Below are positions 63,101 to 64,000 of a DNA stretch of 64,000 bases, one piece after another. Position 1 is the first letter of the stretch, and each line of letters opens with the position of its first letter. The notes below the pieces were generated by a model. The model was not told the origin of the DNA. It saw only the letters and a program-made list of their open reading frames with translations, and did not search any database. A program made the position numbers and the translations under genes. This DNA is from Liolophura sinensis. Lineage: Eukaryota > Mollusca > Polyplacophora > Chitonida > Chitonidae. The stretch spans positions 84,676,644 through 84,740,643 of the forward strand of contig NC_088295.1 of NCBI RefSeq assembly GCF_032854445.1. The letters are read 5' to 3'.

Positions 63101-64000
63101 GATATTTTTTTCATAGAACCTTTCATTCGGTCGGCTCAAATTATGGTATCTATGATGTGTTTGGTGTCTTTGATATGTTTGGTTTCGGGTGTATTTGATG
63201 TGGTTGGTTCATAATCATGCCTGGTATATAACTGTAAAAACTTTGAACATCCAGGTATGGATATTTTGTTTCCTGAGGAAGATCGAAAGTTTGGAGTTTG
63301 GCCCAAAATGGGGTTGGGAGACAGGCCCAGGTTCTATGAGGTCTGTTGTTTGTATATAGCATCTCTGGTCATGGTCAGCTGGAAAATAAGCGGAAAACCA
63401 TGTATAGTAATCTTTAGTCTTAGTGTTTTGCAAGTATTTTTATTTCCTTGAAGGTGAAGGCCATCTTGATGACGGTCAACTCGGAAGCTCAAATCTGCAT
63501 GTACATCGTCGGAATAATTGTTTCAACGTCAATATGCAGACTGATTTTCTTTTGAAGATGATCTTATGATGAAATCATGACGACAGATTCTGTCCGAGTA
63601 TTAGTAAGGAATTAAAATTTGCTTGAATTTTTACTTAAACAGTTATTGTCGACTATACAAATCTTATTTAATTTGCTTAAAGGTTACCGTTGATTTGGCG
63701 TACAACCAAAATAATACATTTTTAAGTCTGGATAATCTTGGATGCGTAGAATAGATAAAAGCCAATCTAGAGTCTAGATAGAATATGGAGTTTCCATACA
63801 TTTGTCTATCGGCGTTGTCCAGCTTTCTACCAGATAATCTGTGCCCTGTCTCTTAGTGAAATTGAAGTTTCCAGCCTGTCCGCAGCTGGTTTGATTATAA
63901 AAGCTGGAAAAGTGAACGGTTCAGGTGTTCAAGCGAAATGTACACCAATAGCAGGTGTACACCGCTGTTCGAGATGACATTACCATAAATAGAGGTATAC

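Larger units (their letters stand above)
60968..63990 (+). repeat. Tandem duplication, unit 2 (with ORC4 exon 12b)
   Basis: Starts at GTCTCTTTGATTGTGTCATT and follows unit 1 at an offset of about 4.44 kb near the exon and about 4.23 kb at the far end. The offset shrinks because indels accumulated, although unit 2 gained a MITE and a SINE. It may continue beyond base 64000. Confidence 0.88.

Overview
The window is nuclear DNA of an invertebrate animal. Genes are split by spliceosomal introns (GT-AG, plus one GC-AG), the DNA is AT-rich, and tRNA-derived SINEs, MITEs, a LINE remnant, a Crypton remnant and several minisatellites are scattered through introns and intergenic DNA. The SINE tails ending in (AAAT)n and in CACTCACTCA-type runs, and the frequent ACATGTACATGTA words, suggest a marine mollusc or another lophotrochozoan. 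This is inference from style; no species can be named.

Layout. (1) 217-9449, minus strand: beta-mannosidase (MANBA), 13 exons in frame, with the 3' end beyond the left edge. (2) 9450-9702: a 253-bp divergent intergenic segment, a probable shared promoter. (3) 9703-23202, plus strand: a complete 17-exon leishmanolysin-like metallopeptidase (LMLN, 671 aa). Its intron 1 holds a LINE reverse-transcriptase tail and its intron 16 a Crypton-type tyrosine-recombinase fragment. (4) About 23.2-32.2 kb: gene-poor and AT-rich, with several SINEs and a 21-bp minisatellite. (5) 32216-38057, plus strand: a TATA-box promoter, a signal-peptide exon, a Ly6/uPAR-type cysteine-rich exon, then a Ser/Thr/Pro-rich stalk and a GPI-like tail that can be read only by changing frame about seven times. 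It is a pseudogene or a locally damaged sequence. (6) 38-43 kb: SINEs, a 148-bp duplication and a 616-bp fold-back element. (7) 42961-57686, plus strand: complete 12-exon origin recognition complex subunit 4 (ORC4, 438 aa), with three unrelated minisatellites in its introns. (8) About 56.5-64 kb: a roughly 4.4-kb tandem duplication carrying a second, almost identical and still open ORC4 terminal exon (61939-62157) with a different C-terminus.

The genes do not form a pathway: a lysosomal glycosidase, a secreted or membrane-anchored metallopeptidase, a surface Ly6-like protein and a replication-initiation ATPase. MANBA and LMLN may share a promoter. Three unnamed dispersed repeats each have one copy in a MANBA intron and one in an ORC4 intron. 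The observation most worth following is the duplicated ORC4 last exon: coding sequence and adjoining intron are nearly unchanged while the rest of the duplication has diverged, and a MITE sits in one copy against an empty site in the other. I see no operon, CRISPR array or prokaryote-type system.
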